Source: Corynebacterium halotolerans
GTDB taxonomy: Bacteria > Actinomycetota > Actinomycetes > Mycobacteriales > Mycobacteriaceae
Assembly (NCBI RefSeq): GCF_001056295.1
Contig: NZ_JVMD01000024.1
Span: forward strand, 240,135-304,134
Direction of reading: 5' to 3'
DNA: 64,000 nt
In this document: in pieces, positions 35,464 to 45,315 of the stretch
Position numbering within the stretch: position 1 is the first letter of the stretch
How the letters are laid out: every line of letters starts with the position of its first letter
Translations under genes and position numbers: made by a program
The notes under the pieces: model-generated
What the model was told of the DNA's origin: nothing
What the model saw: only the letters and a program-made list of their open reading frames with translations
Databases searched by the model: none

Positions 35464-35499
35464 ACGCCCCCGCCACCCGATGACCGGGTGCGGGGGCGT
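35464..35499. terminator. Hairpin between convergent msrB and hemQ
   Basis: A 15-bp stem with one bulge (35464-35479 with 35485-35499) has no strong T-run on either side. It probably serves both convergent genes. Confidence 0.6.
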
Positions 35500-35518
35500 C
35501 GGCGTCGTGAAGCTGCGG

Positions 35519-36223
35519 TTACGGCAGCGCGTTGATGATCTCCGCGACGTCGTCGACGCGGCGGCCCGTGTGGAACGGGATTTCCTCGCGCACGTGCAGG
35601 CGGGCCTCGGTGTAGCGCATCTTCCACATCAGATCGACGATGCGGTCGAGCTCGGGGCCCTCGAAGGCGAGGATCCACTCGTAGTCGCCCAGCGCGAACG
35701 CCGGCACGGTGTTGGCGCGCACGTCCGGGTAATCGCGGCCGGCCTGGCCATGCTCGGACAGGATGCGGCGGCGGTCAGCCGGCTCGAGCAGGTACCAGTC
35801 GTAGGAACGCACGAACGGGTAGACGGCGATCCAGCGGCCCGGCTCCTCGCCCATGATGAACGACGGCAGGTGCGACTTGTTGAACTCCGCCGGACGGTGC
35901 AGCGCGGCGTTCGACCAGTGCGGCGTCGACGCGCGGCCCAGCGGGGTCTCGCGCAGGAAGGCGTTGTAGAACGCCTGGATGTCCTCCATCTTCTCGGCGT
36001 GGACCCAGAACATGAAGTCGGCCTCGGCGCGCATGCCCGAGACGTCGTAGAAGCCCCGGACGATCAGGTCGACGTCATCGGCTTCGTAGCGGGAGAGGAA
36101 CTCGCGGGTCTCGGCGACCGCCGCGTCGCGGTCGTCGCCCAGCGCCCCCGGGGTCACCTTGAACGTGGACCACATGGTGTAGCGGATGGTGTCGTTGAGC
36201 TTCTTGTAGTCGAGCTTCGCCAT
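35519..36223 (-). CDS. hemQ: Coproheme decarboxylase HemQ (chlorite-dismutase fold)
   Basis: A 234-residue enzyme that turns coproheme III into heme b in the coproporphyrin-dependent pathway of Gram-positive bacteria. [13 protein letters not shown] starts the fold; [14 protein letters not shown] contains the Tyr expected to form the active radical, and [14 protein letters not shown] follows. ATG 36223 begins [11 protein letters not shown] and has AAGGAGA upstream. It ends the hemE-hemY-hemQ series. Confidence 0.95.
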   Translation of the reverse strand: MAKLDYKKLNDTIRYTMWSTFKVTPGALGDDRDAAVAETREFLSRYEADDVDLIVRGFYDVSGMRAEADFMFWVHAEKMEDIQAFYNAFLRETPLGRASTPHWSNAALHRPAEFNKSHLPSFIMGEEPGRWIAVYPFVRSYDWYLLEPADRRRILSEHGQAGRDYPDVRANTVPAFALGDYEWILAFEGPELDRIVDLMWKMRYTEARLHVREEIPFHTGRRVDDVAEIINALP

Positions 36224-36237
36224 GGAACGGCCGTCTC

Positions 36238-36371
36238 CTTGAATCGGTCCAACTGGGTTGGATCTGGGTGGATCTGGTTGGAACTGAATGTGTTTGGCCC
36301 GAACCGGGTGGGACCGGTCCGAACCGGGTGAAACTTCGGTGGATCGGGGCGGAACCGGCCTGGGCCGGTTC
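36238..36371. repeat. Imperfect GGTTGGATCTG/GAACCGGGTG repeats upstream of hemQ
   Basis: The 212-bp hemY-hemQ spacer contains irregular short repeats such as GGTTGGATCTGGGTGGATCT and two copies of CCGAACCGGGTG. No regular period is clear. They may be minisatellite remains. Confidence 0.6.
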
Positions 36372-36435
36372 CTCCGGGGCTGCGGCGGCACCGCGATACA
36401 GGCTACCCGCGCACGCGGACCGGGCGTTTTCCGGC

Positions 36436-37872
36436 TCAGGCCAGATCGCGGATGACCTTCGCCGCCGCGGCCTTCGCGTCGGCCAGGCACGCCGGGATGC
36501 CGGGGCCGCGGTGCCACGCTCCGGCGGCGGCGACGCGCGGCACGTCGTCGAGGGCCGCATCCGCGAACCGCATGAGATCCCCGTGGCCGACGCCGTATCG
36601 CGGGATGCCGCCCCACCAGCGCTGCACGATGACCTCCGCCGGTTCGGCGGCGAAACCCGTCAGGGTCTCCAGGTCGGCCAGCGCCTTGGCCGTGAGCTCC
36701 CCGTCGGACAGCTTCACCAGCGAGTCGTCGCCGAATCGGCCGAAGGACCCGCGGACGATCGCGCCACCGCGCTCGCCGAGGTGCGGCCACTTGCGCGACG
36801 AGAACGTGAACGCCTTGGCGTCCATGCCCGCGTCCGCTGCGACGAGGATGCCCGAGTACTCCGGCAGCCCCTCGTCGGTGGCGAAGCGCATGGCCACGAC
36901 CGCCGACGACGCCAGGTCGATCCCGCCGATGATGTCGGCGGCGTCCGGGGCGATGTCCGAGAGCAGCGCACCGGTGACCGGCGCCGGGGCCGCCAGCACG
37001 ACGGCGTCGGCGTGCAGCACGCGCCCGTCGGACAGGGTCACCTGCCTCCCGCCGTCGGCGTCGGAGAGCTTTTCGACGCCCGCGCCCAGCACCAGCTCCG
37101 GCGCCGCCTGCTCCACGAGCGCGTCGTAGACCTTCCGGTACCCGTTGCGGAACGTGCGGAAGATCGGCGCGGACACGGCGCCCGACGCCAGCCGCGCCTC
37201 GTTGACCTCCGCGCGCTGGTCGAGCACGCGCTGCGCCGCCGCCGTCAGGCTCACCGGCTCGCCCACCGCCGTCATGGCGTCGAGCGCGCCCGCCAGCTGG
37301 GGCACGGTGGCGCGCAGGCCGAGGTCGTCGGCGAGGCACGAGTACACGCCGCCGAGCAGCGGCGACACCAGATGGTCGACGACCTCGCGGCCCAGTCGGG
37401 ATTCCACGAGCTGCCCCAGGTTCACGTCATCGCCGTGGACCCAGTGCAGCGGCGCGGTGGCCGCGGGATCGCCTTCCGCGTCGATGCGGGCGCAGGTGTC
37501 GTCGGAAAGCAGGCCCTCCAGGCCCCGCGACGACGCCGGCACGCCCATGACCGTGGTGCGCGGCATGGCCCGCAACTCGCCGGCGGCGAAGATGGTCGAC
37601 GGCATGCCCGACGGCTCGACGAGCTGGTCGCCCAGGCCGAGCGCCTCGAAGAAGTCGGTGGCGTCGGCGCGGAAGCCAAGGTACGCCTCGGCGCCCACCT
37701 CGATCGGGCCCTCGTCCGTGTCGACGGTGCGCAGCTTGCCGCCCACACGGTCATCCGGATCGGCGACGATGATGCGGGCGGCCGGGCCGAGGCCCCGGCG
37801 CAGCTGGTGGGCGGCGACGAGGCCGGTGAGGCCGGCACCCGCGACGACGACGGTCGGCGGTTGCGCGATCAC
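36436..37872 (-). CDS. hemY: Coproporphyrinogen/protoporphyrinogen III oxidase
   Basis: A 478-residue FAD enzyme that oxidises coproporphyrinogen III to coproporphyrin III, as expected alongside HemQ. The FAD motif [17 protein letters not shown] opens the protein, [10 protein letters not shown] follows, and the C-terminal FAD segment is [20 protein letters not shown] 37872 overlaps the hemE stop (GTGA). Confidence 0.95.
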   Translation of the reverse strand: MIAQPPTVVVAGAGLTGLVAAHQLRRGLGPAARIIVADPDDRVGGKLRTVDTDEGPIEVGAEAYLGFRADATDFFEALGLGDQLVEPSGMPSTIFAAGELRAMPRTTVMGVPASSRGLEGLLSDDTCARIDAEGDPAATAPLHWVHGDDVNLGQLVESRLGREVVDHLVSPLLGGVYSCLADDLGLRATVPQLAGALDAMTAVGEPVSLTAAAQRVLDQRAEVNEARLASGAVSAPIFRTFRNGYRKVYDALVEQAAPELVLGAGVEKLSDADGGRQVTLSDGRVLHADAVVLAAPAPVTGALLSDIAPDAADIIGGIDLASSAVVAMRFATDEGLPEYSGILVAADAGMDAKAFTFSSRKWPHLGERGGAIVRGSFGRFGDDSLVKLSDGELTAKALADLETLTGFAAEPAEVIVQRWWGGIPRYGVGHGDLMRFADAALDDVPRVAAAGAWHRGPGIPACLADAKAAAAKVIRDLA

Positions 37873-38966
37873 AGCTCGTGCACCATCTTCACGGTGCGCG
37901 TGATGGCGTCGGCATCGGTGTTCGGCGGCACGCCGTGGCCCAGGTTGAAGATGTGCCCGCGGGCGGTGCCGCGCTCGATGGCGCGGTCGGCCTCGCCGCA
38001 GATGCGCCGCACCTCCGCCTCGATGGCCGCGTCGCCGGCGAAGAACATCGCCGGGTCCAGGTTGCCCTGCAGCACGCAGGCATGGTTCGCGCGGTCGCCC
38101 GCGGGATCGGCGTCGGCGAGGGCGCCGGAGATGCGCTGCGCGGCCGCGTCGAGCGGAACGCGCCAATCGACGCCCACGACCTCGGACCCGGCCTCGGCCA
38201 TGGCGCCCAGCAGCTCGCCGGTGCCCACGCCGAAGTGGATGCGCGGGATGCCGGCGTCGGCGACCTCGTCGAAGATCGCCCGCGAGTGCGGCAGCACGTG
38301 GCGACGGTAATCGCGCTCGGTGAGGAACCCGGCCCACGAGTCGAACAGCTGCAGCGCGTCGATGCCCGCGTCGATCTGGGCGCGCAGGAAACCGGTGACG
38401 ATCGGCGTGATGCGGCGCATCAGCTTGTCCCACAGCTCCGGCTCGGAATGCATGAGCGCCTTGGTGCGCTCGTGGTTGCGCGACGGGCCGCCCTCCACGA
38501 GGTAGGACGCGAGCGTGAACGGCGCGCCGGCGAAGCCGATGAGCGCCTGGCGATCGGTGAGCTCGTCGAGGATGAGCCCGATGCCCTCCGTCACCGGCCG
38601 CAGCGTGTCGGGGTCCAGCTCCGGCAGGCGGTCGATGTCCGAGGCGGTGCGGATCGGCTCGGCGACGACCGGGCCGCGCCCGGCGACGATGTCCAGGTCC
38701 ACGCCCGCGGCCTTCACGGGAACGACGATGTCGGAGAACAGGATCGCCGCGTCGACGTCGTGGCGGCGCACCGGTTGCATGGTGATCTCCGCCAGCAGCT
38801 CCGGATTGAAGCAGGACTCCAGCATCCCGACGTCCTTGCGGATCTCGCGGTACTCGGGCAGGGAACGTCCGGCCTGGCGCATGAACCACACCGGCCGACG
38901 GGACGGGGTGCGCCCGGCGGCGGCCTCCAGCAACGGGGCGTCGGACAACATACGGCGATTAGACAT
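37869..38966 (-). CDS. hemE: Uroporphyrinogen decarboxylase
   Basis: A 365-residue TIM-barrel enzyme that converts uroporphyrinogen III to coproporphyrinogen III. PVWFMRQAGRSLPEYR is the substrate-binding signature, with the catalytic Asp in AAILFSDIVVP and GFAGAPFTLASYLVEGG further on. ATG 38966 is preferred; an in-frame ATG 18 bases upstream is possible. It is coupled to hemY. Confidence 0.96.
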   Translation of the reverse strand: MSNRRMLSDAPLLEAAAGRTPSRRPVWFMRQAGRSLPEYREIRKDVGMLESCFNPELLAEITMQPVRRHDVDAAILFSDIVVPVKAAGVDLDIVAGRGPVVAEPIRTASDIDRLPELDPDTLRPVTEGIGLILDELTDRQALIGFAGAPFTLASYLVEGGPSRNHERTKALMHSEPELWDKLMRRITPIVTGFLRAQIDAGIDALQLFDSWAGFLTERDYRRHVLPHSRAIFDEVADAGIPRIHFGVGTGELLGAMAEAGSEVVGVDWRVPLDAAAQRISGALADADPAGDRANHACVLQGNLDPAMFFAGDAAIEAEVRRICGEADRAIERGTARGHIFNLGHGVPPNTDADAITRTVKMVHEL

Positions 38967-39049
38967 GCCACCATCATGCCCCATCCGGCATCGGCGACAC
39001 CGCCGCCCCCTTCGCGGCGCGCCTCCACTGCGCGCGCGTTGGACCGCAT

Positions 39050-39055
39050 TAGATT
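39050..39055 (+). promoter_or_regulatory. -10 box of the DUF3000 gene, leaderless
   Basis: TAGATT ends 8 bases before GTG 39064. Confidence 0.55.
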
Positions 39056-39063
39056 CAAGCACC

Positions 39064-39642
39064 GTGACCGCCACCGAATCCGCACCGCAGCCTTTCCGCG
39101 ACGCCGTCGAGTCGATGCATGCGGCGCACGTGCGCGCCGAGATTTCGCTGGGCGACATCAGGCCCCCGAAGAAGCTGGCGCCGTTCAGCCACGCGGTCGG
39201 CCTGGAGGTGCTCCACCCGGAAACCGAGCTCGTCCCCGAGACGTCGGAAGGCGACGCCTTCGGCCGCCTGATCCTCCTCCACGACCCCCGCGCGGAAGAA
39301 TCGTGGTCCGGGTCGATGCGATTGGTCGCCTACATCCAGGCCGACATGGACGCCGACGTCGCCTCCGACCCGCTGCTGCCCCAGGTGGCGTGGCAGTGGC
39401 TGACGGAGGGATTCGAGGACTGCGGCGCCGGCTTCAGCAACCTGGGCGGCACCGTCACCACCACGAATTCTGTTCGGTACGGCGAAATCGGCGGCCCGCC
39501 CGAGGCTTTCCAGCTGGAGATGCGCGCCTCGTGGACCGCCTCCGACCTCGATCTGTCGCCGCACGTCGAGGCGTTCTCCCGCGTGCTGGCCAACGTCGCC
39601 GGCCTCCCGCCGGAGGGCGTGTCCGAGCTTTCCCGCCAGTAG
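39064..39642 (+). CDS. DUF3000 family protein
   Basis: A 192-residue soluble protein conserved in actinobacteria (Rv2680 position). Recognisable stretches are IRPPKKLAPFSHAVGLEV, GRLILLHDPRAEESWSG and EMRASWTASDLDLSPHVEAF. No catalytic motif is evident and the function is unknown. In M. tuberculosis the RNase D gene follows directly; here an iron transporter is inserted. Confidence 0.88.
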   Translation: MTATESAPQPFRDAVESMHAAHVRAEISLGDIRPPKKLAPFSHAVGLEVLHPETELVPETSEGDAFGRLILLHDPRAEESWSGSMRLVAYIQADMDADVASDPLLPQVAWQWLTEGFEDCGAGFSNLGGTVTTTNSVRYGEIGGPPEAFQLEMRASWTASDLDLSPHVEAFSRVLANVAGLPPEGVSELSRQ

Positions 39643-39700
39643 CTTCATCTCCGGCGGCGGGACGCGCGATGGCCCCGACCGCGAGCGGCGCCGTCCCGGC

Positions 39701-40452
<752 letters not shown>

Positions 40453-40456
<4 letters not shown>

Positions 40457-41559
40457 AGGCGCCCCTTTCGCAGAATGTGGATGAGGAAGAACGTGCCGCC
40501 GACGATCTCGATGATGATGCCGACCGACCCTTCCGCGTAGAAGAAGTTCTTGAGCACGAAATACGAGCCGCACAGCACCGTGAAACCGGTCAGCCAGGCG
40601 ATCGGGAACACGTGCCGGTGGTCGTACGTGTCGGCGAGCTGGTAGGCGATCATGGCCACCAGGAAGCCGAGGAACGTCATCGGGCCGACCATGGCGGTGG
40701 ACACGGCCATGAGCATCGAGACCATGACCAGGACGACGATGGTGTCCTTCTTGTGGTCGAGGCCCAGGTTCGCGGCGGTCTCGCGGCCGAGCCCGAGGAC
40801 GTTGAGCTTCGTCGAGCACAGCCACAGCACTCCCCCGGCGAAGGCGACAATCGGCAGGCTCACCAGCAGGTAGTCGGTGTCGGCGTTGGCGATCGACCCG
40901 ATCAGCCGCGCGGTGAGCACGTCGAAGTCGCTGGGCGTCATCATGCGCTGCATCACCGTGGACAGCGCGCCCAGGCCGCCGCCGAGGATGATGCCGACCA
41001 GCAGCATGATCTGCAGATTGCCGAATCGCCCGCCGAACAGCCAGCCGTAGAGGATCGCCGAGAACGCCACCATGATCGCGACCTGCCCCAGGAACTGCGG
41101 GGTTCCGGTGACCGCGACGACTCCGGCGGCGCCCAGGAAGAACACCGCCGCGGTCTGGATGACCGTGTAGAGGGACTCGAAGCCCATGATCGACGGGGTC
41201 AGGATCCGGTTGTGCGTCACCGTCTGGAACGCGATCGTGGCCGTGGCCTGGCAGAACGCGACGACGGCCATCACCGCCAGATTGCTGGCGCGCATCTCGG
41301 CGATGAGCAGGAAGCCCCGGGAGCCGAAGGGCATGGGGTTGTCCCACGCCAGGGTGGCCGTCGCAAAGCCCGCCGCGAGGACGAGCAGCACGGCGAAGAT
41401 GACCCGGTACCGCCTGCGGGCGCGTGCGGTCGGCAACGGCGCGGTGCCCGGACGCTGCCCCGTCGGGTCCCCGGTGCGGCCGACGCCCGTCGCCCCGGAC
41501 AGCTCGGCCAGTGCCCCGTCCGGAAGTCGGGGGGTGGTTCGGTCGATGGCGGTGCTCAT
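40453..41559 (-). CDS. Iron-siderophore ABC transporter permease (second)
   Basis: A 368-residue FecCD-family permease with about nine to ten helices. A 50-residue cytoplasmic N-terminal extension precedes the first helix. GPMTFLGFLVAMIAYQLADT contains the coupling-helix region facing the ATPase, and the ending FLIHILRKG is typical of the YclO/CeuC branch. It lies between the first permease and the ATPase gene. Confidence 0.92.
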
Positions 41560-41585
41560 GGTTCGCTCCTCTCGTCGCCGGCGAC

Positions 41586-42629
41586 TCAGGCGCGCCGGCG
41601 CCCGCGCAGCAGCAGGGTGATGAAGACGACGGCGCCGACGACCGCGAGGATGGTCGACACCGGGATCTCGAACGGGCGGATGATGATGCGGCTGATGATG
41701 TCGCAGACCGTCACCACGGAAATGCCGACCAGGCACACCCACGGCAGATTCGACCGGAGGTCGTCGCCGCGGAACATGGAGACGATGTTGGGCACGATCA
41801 ACCCCAGGAAGGGAAGGTTGCCGACGACCACGGTGACGATGCCCGTGGCGATGGCGATCAGCCCCGTGCCGATGAAGACGATGCGGCGGTAATTCAGCCC
41901 CACGTTGGTGGCGATCTCCTCGCCGAGGCCGGCCACCGTGAAGCGGTCGGCGACGAGGAAGACCAGGACGACGACCACCGCGACGAACCACAGGGGCTCG
42001 TACTGGCCCTTGAGCACCGACGTGAACGAGCCCGCGAACCAAATGCCCAGGCTCTGCAGCATGTTCGTGGACAGCGCGATGTAGCTGGAGATTGCGCCGA
42101 CGACCGCGGCGAGCATCATGCCGACGATGGGCACGATGACCGACGAACGCAGGGTCACCCGGCGCAGGAAGGCGAAGAAGACCATCGTGCCCAGGAAGGC
42201 GGCGACGACGGCGGCGGTCATCTTCACCAGGATCGACGACTCGGGGGCGACGATCATGACCAGCAGCAGGCCCAGCCCCGCCCACTCCGTGGTGCCGGTG
42301 GTGGTCGGCTCCACGAAGCGGTTCTGCGTGAGCAGCTGCATGACCAGCCCGCACATCGACATCGCCGCCCCGGCGAGGACCAGCGCGATGGTGCGCGGGA
42401 CGCGGGTGATGCCGAACATCTCGGCGCCGTCGTCGGCGCCGAAGATGTCGTAGACGCCGATGAACAGCGACGACGCGACGAGCGCCGCCGTGATGGCCGC
42501 GCCGATGAGGAGCGGCCACGTGAACAGGCGGCCCTTCGCGGCGGCGGGTGCGGCCGCGGGGTCGGCCCGGTCTTCTGCCGCGGGGTCGGCCGCCGGGGCG
42601 GCGTCGGTGCGTGTGCTGGGGGCTGTCAT
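41586..42629 (-). CDS. Iron-siderophore ABC transporter permease (first)
   Basis: A 347-residue FecCD-family permease. RVPRTIALVLAGAAMSMCGLVMQ is the conserved second-helix region, and GNLPFLGLIVPNIVSMFRGDD holds the coupling helix. An Ala/Pro/Asp-rich N-terminal tail of about 35 residues comes first. It pairs with the downstream permease to form the membrane channel. Confidence 0.92.
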   Translation of the reverse strand: MTAPSTRTDAAPAADPAAEDRADPAAAPAAAKGRLFTWPLLIGAAITAALVASSLFIGVYDIFGADDGAEMFGITRVPRTIALVLAGAAMSMCGLVMQLLTQNRFVEPTTTGTTEWAGLGLLLVMIVAPESSILVKMTAAVVAAFLGTMVFFAFLRRVTLRSSVIVPIVGMMLAAVVGAISSYIALSTNMLQSLGIWFAGSFTSVLKGQYEPLWFVAVVVVLVFLVADRFTVAGLGEEIATNVGLNYRRIVFIGTGLIAIATGIVTVVVGNLPFLGLIVPNIVSMFRGDDLRSNLPWVCLVGISVVTVCDIISRIIIRPFEIPVSTILAVVGAVVFITLLLRGRRRA

Positions 42630-42647
42630 GCGCTCACGGTCTCTCGT

Positions 42648-42718
42648 GTTGCGGGTGCTGCGGGTGATCCTGGTGCTGCGGATGATCCGCGTGCTTCGGG
42701 TGCTCCGCGTGCCGCGGG
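42648..42718. repeat. 9-bp tandem repeat, about eight copies
   Basis: Units of the pattern CGGGTGCTN repeat every 9 bp between the binding-protein stop and the first permease start. Confidence 0.75.
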
Positions 42719-42719
42719 G

Positions 42720-43718
42720 CTACTTCTTCTCCAGGGCGTCGGCCAGGGAGTTGAAGAACTCGGTGTAGGTCTGGATGCCCTCGTCCAGGTAGGTGAACTG
42801 GGGCATGTAGACGATGCGGTCGTTCTTGACGGCGTTGACGTTCTTCAGCGCGGCGGAACCTGCGATCAGCTCGTTGGCCGGGGTGTACGACTCGCCCTTG
42901 TTCGCGGCCACCGAGGCGTCGCGGTCCATGACCAGCATCAGATCCGGGTTGGAGTCGGCGATGGCCTCGACGGAGATGTCGTCGCCCTCGTGGTCGGTGG
43001 AGGCGTTGTCGACCTTCAGCGCCGGGGTCAGGCCCAGGATGCTGAAGGCCGGGCCGACGGAACGGCCGGAGCCGGGGGCGGCGTAGTTGATGTTGCCGCC
43101 GGAGGTGATGACGCCCATCACCTTGTCCTTCTTGTCGTAGGCGGCCTTCGCCCGCTCGATGGACTTGTCGAACTCGCCGATGAGCTTCTCGGCCTCGTCC
43201 TGCTTGCCGAACATCTCGCCGAGGGCGGTGGTCTGGCGGCGCAGCTCCTCGTCGAAGGGCTTGTCCTCGCGCGGGGTGAGGTCGACGATGGCGGCCTCCG
43301 GGGCCAGCTTCTTGAAGTCCTCGCCGTACTTGGCGAAGCGCTGGCCGTTGATGATGAGGTCCGGCTGGGCCGCGACGACCGCCTCGAGGTCCGGCTCGCG
43401 ATGGGAACCCAGGTTCACGATGGAGTCGTCGGTCTTGTACCCGAGGGTCTTCGGCATGAGGTTGACCGGCGCGGCCGCCAGCTCGATGCCCCAGTCCTCC
43501 AGGGTGCGGAAAACGCGGTTGTCCGTGGCGACGACCTTTTCGGCGGGGACCTTCACGGTCTGCGTGCCGAAATTGTCCTCGATCTTCACGGTTGCGGTCG
43601 CGCCGTTGTCGCCGGCGGCATCGGTCTTGTCGGAGTCGCCGGAGCAGGCGACGAGGCCGAGGGTCAGGGCCGCGGCGGCGGCCACGGCCACAGTGCGGCG
43701 GCGGAGCGTGGTGATCAA
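42720..43718 (-). CDS. Siderophore-binding lipoprotein of an ABC transporter
   Basis: A 332-residue substrate-binding protein of the iron-siderophore class (YclQ/CeuE-like). The lipobox LGLVAC anchors the mature Cys near residue 24. The two lobes are joined by a long helix; EPDLEAVVAAQPDLIINGQR and VEAIADSNPDLMLVMDRDAS are matching substrate-lobe motifs. TTG 43718 follows GAGGAG, and the frame upstream lacks family sequence. It is first in the operon, below two DtxR-like boxes. The siderophore is unknown. Confidence 0.92.
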   Translation of the reverse strand: MITTLRRRTVAVAAAAALTLGLVACSGDSDKTDAAGDNGATATVKIEDNFGTQTVKVPAEKVVATDNRVFRTLEDWGIELAAAPVNLMPKTLGYKTDDSIVNLGSHREPDLEAVVAAQPDLIINGQRFAKYGEDFKKLAPEAAIVDLTPREDKPFDEELRRQTTALGEMFGKQDEAEKLIGEFDKSIERAKAAYDKKDKVMGVITSGGNINYAAPGSGRSVGPAFSILGLTPALKVDNASTDHEGDDISVEAIADSNPDLMLVMDRDASVAANKGESYTPANELIAGSAALKNVNAVKNDRIVYMPQFTYLDEGIQTYTEFFNSLADALEKK

Positions 43719-43830
43719 GAGGGTTTCTCCTCGTCGTCTCGGGCGGATGCGGCACCGGCCGCACGCGCCCCATCTCATCTGGGACATGCATTGCAGTGGC
43801 CCCGAGGGATGCATTGCTTCCCTCCGGGCC

Positions 43831-43869
43831 TTAGGCCACGCTAACACATGTTAGGTTTGGCCCACATAA
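43831..43869 (-). promoter_or_regulatory. Two tandem DtxR-like iron boxes upstream of the siderophore transporter
   Basis: The 19-mer at 43851-43869 matches the DtxR consensus palindrome at 15 of 19 positions, and the one at 43831-43849 at 13 of 19, by my own count. They are offset by exactly 20 bp. A minus-strand -10 candidate, TAACAT (43847-43852), lies between them. Iron-loaded DtxR would block transcription of the transporter operon. Confidence 0.7.
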
Positions 43870-43946
43870 ACGGGTATCACCGTTCGACTGCGACCAGCAC
43901 CGACGTCCTTCCGCCCGCAAAAGCTCCGGCCCCGCGACCACGGGGA

Positions 43947-43952
43947 TAAGCT
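43947..43952 (+). promoter_or_regulatory. -10 box of the RNase D gene, leaderless
   Basis: TAAGCT ends 7 bases before ATG 43960. Confidence 0.5.
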
Positions 43953-43959
43953 CGATCCC

Positions 43960-45210
43960 ATGTGCGCAGCTTTGCTATCCCCCCGCGACGGAACGCCGGA
44001 CGTTCTCGTGACGGCCGATGAAATCGCGGATGCGGGGCGGCTTCTGGCCTCCGGCACCGGTCCGCTCGCCGTGGACACCGAACGTGCGTCGGCCTACCGG
44101 TACGACGACCGAGCCTTCCTGATCCAGCTGCGCCGCGAAGGCGCCGGCACCATCCTCATCGACCCCGAGACCGTCCCCGGTTCCATCGCCGAGTCCAGGT
44201 TGGCGGAGTTCCTCAACCCGCTGGACTGGGTCGTCCACGCCGCCGTGTCGGACCTGCCCTGCCTGTCGGATCTCGGGCTGCACCCGCACACCCTCGTGGA
44301 CACGGAAATCGCCGGCCGTCTGCTGGGCCTGCCGAAAGTCAACCTCGCCGCCATGACCGAGGAGCTGCTCGGCGTCACGCTGGCCAAGGGCCACGGCCGC
44401 GAGGACTGGTCGCTGCGCCCCCTGCCCGCGGAATGGCTCGACTACGCGGCATTGGACGTGGAACTGCTCGTGGAGCTTTCCGACGCATTGTCCGCCGCCC
44501 TCGCCGAACTCGACCGAATCGAATGGCTGCGCCAGGAGTCGGAGGCCGTCCGTGCCGCGCACGCTCCCGGAAAGAACGCCGTGCCCGACGGGGAGAAGTG
44601 GCGCTCGATGAAAGGCGTCGGCAAGCTGAAGCGGCCCGAACAGCTCGTGGCCGGCCGCGAACTGTGGCTGGCCCGGGACCGGATGGCGCGGGAGCGCGAC
44701 GTCTCCCCCGTCACCGTGCTTCCGCATGACGTGTTGGCGTCGATCGCCGAGAAGCTGCCGCGCACCGAAGCCGACCTGGCGGCGCTCAAGGGGTTCCCCC
44801 GCAGGCGCCGGGGCGCGTCGAAACTGTGGATGCGCGAGCTCCGCTCCGCGCTGGAACTGCCCCGCGACTCGTGGCCCGCGCGCGAACGGAATTCGGGCTC
44901 CTCCCGTCCCCACCACCGCACCTGGGAAGACCGCGCCCCCGAGGCCGCGGCCGTGCTCGAGCGGCTCAAGGACGGTCACGAACTGCTCGCGGAGGACCTG
45001 GCCATCGCGCCGGAAACCCTCTTCCGCCCTTCGGACCTCCGCGACGTCGCGTGGACCATGTCCGGCGCGGGCGGCGGCGACGTACCCGCCACCGACGGCG
45101 AGGTCCGCGGCATGCTCGCCGGGATGGGCGCGCGGCCGTGGCAGGTCGATCTGATGGCGGGCCTGGTCTCCGAGGCGGTGCTCCTGCCCCGCAGGCAGCC
45201 GCTCGGCTGA
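43960..45210 (+). CDS. rnd: Ribonuclease D-like 3'-5' exonuclease with HRDC domain
   Basis: A 416-residue DEDDy exoribonuclease. Catalytic residues are Asp and Glu in LAVDTERASAYRY, Asp in HAAVSDLPCL, and Tyr and Asp in WLDYAALDVELL. An HRDC nucleic-acid-binding domain (about 215-295) and a second helical region follow. It would trim structured RNA 3' ends. It matches Rv2681 by position, convergent with dxs. Confidence 0.92.
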   Translation: MCAALLSPRDGTPDVLVTADEIADAGRLLASGTGPLAVDTERASAYRYDDRAFLIQLRREGAGTILIDPETVPGSIAESRLAEFLNPLDWVVHAAVSDLPCLSDLGLHPHTLVDTEIAGRLLGLPKVNLAAMTEELLGVTLAKGHGREDWSLRPLPAEWLDYAALDVELLVELSDALSAALAELDRIEWLRQESEAVRAAHAPGKNAVPDGEKWRSMKGVGKLKRPEQLVAGRELWLARDRMARERDVSPVTVLPHDVLASIAEKLPRTEADLAALKGFPRRRRGASKLWMRELRSALELPRDSWPARERNSGSSRPHHRTWEDRAPEAAAVLERLKDGHELLAEDLAIAPETLFRPSDLRDVAWTMSGAGGGDVPATDGEVRGMLAGMGARPWQVDLMAGLVSEAVLLPRRQPLG

Positions 45211-45306
45211 GGTCCCGCCGGAACGAGGCCCGGTCGGGGTCGACCGCGCCCGCCCGTGCCCGCCCCTGCCCGACAGAGGTCCCGCCGGAACGAGGCCCGG
45301 CCGGGG
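45209..45306. repeat. 31-bp direct repeat, two copies 67 bp apart
   Basis: Copies at 45209-45239 and 45276-45306 differ at one base. They fill the spacer between the convergent RNase D and dxs genes, and the first copy includes the RNase D stop. Confidence 0.85.
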
Positions 45307-45315
45307 CCGCGAGAA

